This document shows, piece by piece, positions 62,870 to 64,000 of a stretch of DNA of 64,000 nucleotides. A program made the position numbers and the translations under genes. A model generated the notes under the pieces. It was not told the DNA's origin. It did no database searches and worked only from the letters and a program-made list of their open reading frames with translations. Position 1 is the first letter of the stretch; each line of letters begins with the position of its first letter. The DNA is taken from NCBI RefSeq assembly GCF_034119845.1, contig NZ_CP139420.1, positions 1,652,001-1,716,000 on the forward strand, written 5' to 3'. Source of the DNA: Flavobacterium sp. NG2 (GTDB lineage: Bacteria; Bacteroidota; Bacteroidia; Flavobacteriales; Flavobacteriaceae).

Positions 62870-63376
62870 ATGAAAAAGATAATTACCCTTTTAGCTGTTG
62901 TAGGTTTGTTAAGCTTGCAAAGTTGTACCGTAAATGATAATACTCCTGTCGATTATGTTGATCATGATACTATCAGTGAAGTGTTTGAAGTGACTACATC
63001 CTTCAATTCGACCAATAATTATAGTAAAATAATAAATCTTAATCCGGCTATCTTTGCTTCGGATGTAGTTCTTGTGTATCGATTAAGTGGAGTTTATAAT
63101 GGAAGTGATTTATGGAAATTAATGCCTGAGACTTTTTACTTTGATAACGGCACTTTGGATTTTGGATATCGATTTGATTTCTCAAGATATGATATTAATG
63201 TGTATATGGTGGGTAATAATTTACAATCTGTTTCAACCGCATTCAGAAATAATCAGGTCTTAAGAGTAGTGATTGTTCCAGGTAGTTTTTCTAAATCAAT
63301 TAATTTAAATAACTATAATGAAGTTATTGCTGCGCTAAATGTCAAAGAGAAAGATATACAAAAAATAGACTTTTAG
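62870..63376 (+). CDS. Small lipoprotein of unknown function
   Basis: A 168-aa protein with signal and lipobox SLQSC (Cys19), followed by VNDNTPVDYVDHDTISEVF and an otherwise beta-rich sequence. I do not recognise the family. Lipidation implies an outer-membrane or periplasmic location. It has its own gap and terminator, so it is not obviously in an operon with the giant secreted gene. Confidence 0.7.
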   Translation: MKKIITLLAVVGLLSLQSCTVNDNTPVDYVDHDTISEVFEVTTSFNSTNNYSKIINLNPAIFASDVVLVYRLSGVYNGSDLWKLMPETFYFDNGTLDFGYRFDFSRYDINVYMVGNNLQSVSTAFRNNQVLRVVIVPGSFSKSINLNNYNEVIAALNVKEKDIQKIDF

Positions 63377-63398
63377 TAGGTTGAAAATTTGAATAAAA

Positions 63399-63424
63399 AA
63401 AAGAGAGTCAATATGCTCTCTTTT
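63399..63424. terminator. Bidirectional terminator (lipoprotein / TerC)
   Basis: AAAAGAGAG and CTCTCTTTT arms around TCAATATG, with A and T runs on both sides, between convergent genes. Confidence 0.85.
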
Positions 63425-63429
63425 TTTTA

Positions 63430-64000
63430 CTACTTATTTTTTTCTGCTTTTTTATTAGTTCTCAAGGAGACAATTATTCCGACAAAAAGTGATAATGCGA
63501 TAAATCCCAAAGAAGCCCATTCGGGTATTTTAACGAAGTCGTGTATTAGCATTTTGATTCCAACAAAACTTAAAATAGCAATTAAACTATATTCGAGATA
63601 ACTGAATTTTTCCAGCATATTGGCTAAAAAGAAATACATTGAACGCAATCCTAAGATGGCAAAAATATTGGAGCTAAAGACTAAAAAAGGATCAGATGTG
63701 ATGGCTAAAATGGCAGGGACACTATCTAAAGCAAAGATGATATCCATTACTTCAATAACGATAAGTGCTACGAATAAAGGAGTGGCTGCTTTGATATGTC
63801 TTCTTTTTACAAAAAAATGTTCCCCATCAATTTGAGTAGTGATAGGAGTAAGTTTTCGGAGGTAACGATATACAAATGATTTCTTGGGGTTGAATTGTTC
63901 TTCTTCTTCCTTGGAGAAAAGCATTTTTACTGCGGTGTACACTAGAAAAGCACCGAAGAGATAGGTTGTCCAAGTGAATTTATTAATGATGAGAACCCCA
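63430..64000 (-). CDS. TerC family membrane protein (3' part)
   Basis: The reverse frame is open from the window edge to the stop at 63430, about 190 residues. It has VIEVMDIIFALDSVPAILAIT (acidic residues in a TM helix, typical of TerC) and ILGLRSMYFFLANMLEKF. TerC proteins are linked to metal export or membrane-protein metalation, notably Mn2+, and to tellurite resistance. The start is outside the window, so an N-terminal check is not possible. Confidence 0.9.
   Translation of the reverse strand, partial: GVLIINKFTWTTYLFGAFLVYTAVKMLFSKEEEEQFNPKKSFVYRYLRKLTPITTQIDGEHFFVKRRHIKAATPLFVALIVIEVMDIIFALDSVPAILAITSDPFLVFSSNIFAILGLRSMYFFLANMLEKFSYLEYSLIAILSFVGIKMLIHDFVKIPEWASLGFIALSLFVGIIVSLRTNKKAEKNK

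Noticed and set aside
1..64000. tRNA, rRNA, prophage and origin signals
   Set aside because: No cloverleaf or rRNA-like segment, no integrase or phage structural genes, and no DnaA-box cluster was seen by eye.

Overview
The window looks like chromosomal DNA of a Flavobacterium-type Bacteroidota. It is AT-rich, and many genes are preceded by the Bacteroidota promoter signature (a TAnnTTTG -7 box, sometimes with a TTG about 17-20 bp upstream). Other lineage markers are a Rho factor with a long N-terminal insert, a type IX secretion (T9SS) sorting domain, SusC/TonB-plug motifs, DUF4293, DUF5606, DUF1501/DUF1800 and FUSC proteins. No tRNA, rRNA, CRISPR array or replication origin was found.

Layout. 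1-12.9 kb: a DUF1501/DUF1800 pair, a DUF2721 membrane protein, lipoamide dehydrogenase, a solitary heparinase II/III-type lyase, an ABC exporter, truA, a YfcE-like phosphoesterase, and a TPR-histidine kinase/LuxR-type regulator pair. 12.5-23.1 kb: DUF4293, rho, an RsmB-like methyltransferase, kup, a Ser-rich repeat protein, PPK2, an L,D-transpeptidase and a short-chain dehydrogenase. 23.4-27.6 kb: an ECF sigma factor, a putative anti-sigma protein, a 111-aa plug-only protein and a vWA protein. The last three all carry a TonB-receptor plug motif but no barrel. 27.7-40.8 kb: a surface-glycan/LPS cluster with an MsbA-like exporter, seven GT2/GT4-type glycosyltransferases, one more glycosyltransferase-like protein, a GT9 enzyme and a Kdo/heptose-kinase-like protein. 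It is interrupted by a 1.6-kb insertion sequence with a frameshifted transposase. 40.8-49.5 kb: dapD, ruvX, a lactonase, mqo, FUSC, def, DUF5606 and mazG. 49.7-55.6 kb: a sulfatase plus the decayed tail of a second one, an alpha/beta hydrolase, purU, DUF4197 and an orphan type III PKS/KAS III-like enzyme. 55.6-64 kb: a 1.26-kb AT-rich leader region, a 1946-aa T9SS-secreted protein with eleven 96-residue repeats, a small lipoprotein and the 3' part of a TerC gene.

The least-explained material is partly non-coding. (i) A dispersed element at 8.3 and 23.2 kb has conserved flanks, but its central stem is a different, perfectly paired sequence in each copy. (ii) Seven-base tandem repeats sit at several gene ends. 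(iii) A GAGCGAAGTCGAAG-type repeat lies inside dapD and is translated. (iv) The leader plus signal-peptide segment of two neighbouring genes (24.9 and 25.4 kb) is duplicated. The sigma/anti-sigma/plug/vWA cluster is the best protein-level candidate for an uncharacterised system.

Several starts were moved from the longest possible ORF because a promoter box overlaps the longer start or because the family begins later (DUF2721, truA, YfcE-like, the LPS-kinase-like gene, ruvX, def, mazG, alpha/beta hydrolase, Ser-rich protein). All family assignments are by eye from motifs; no database search was run.
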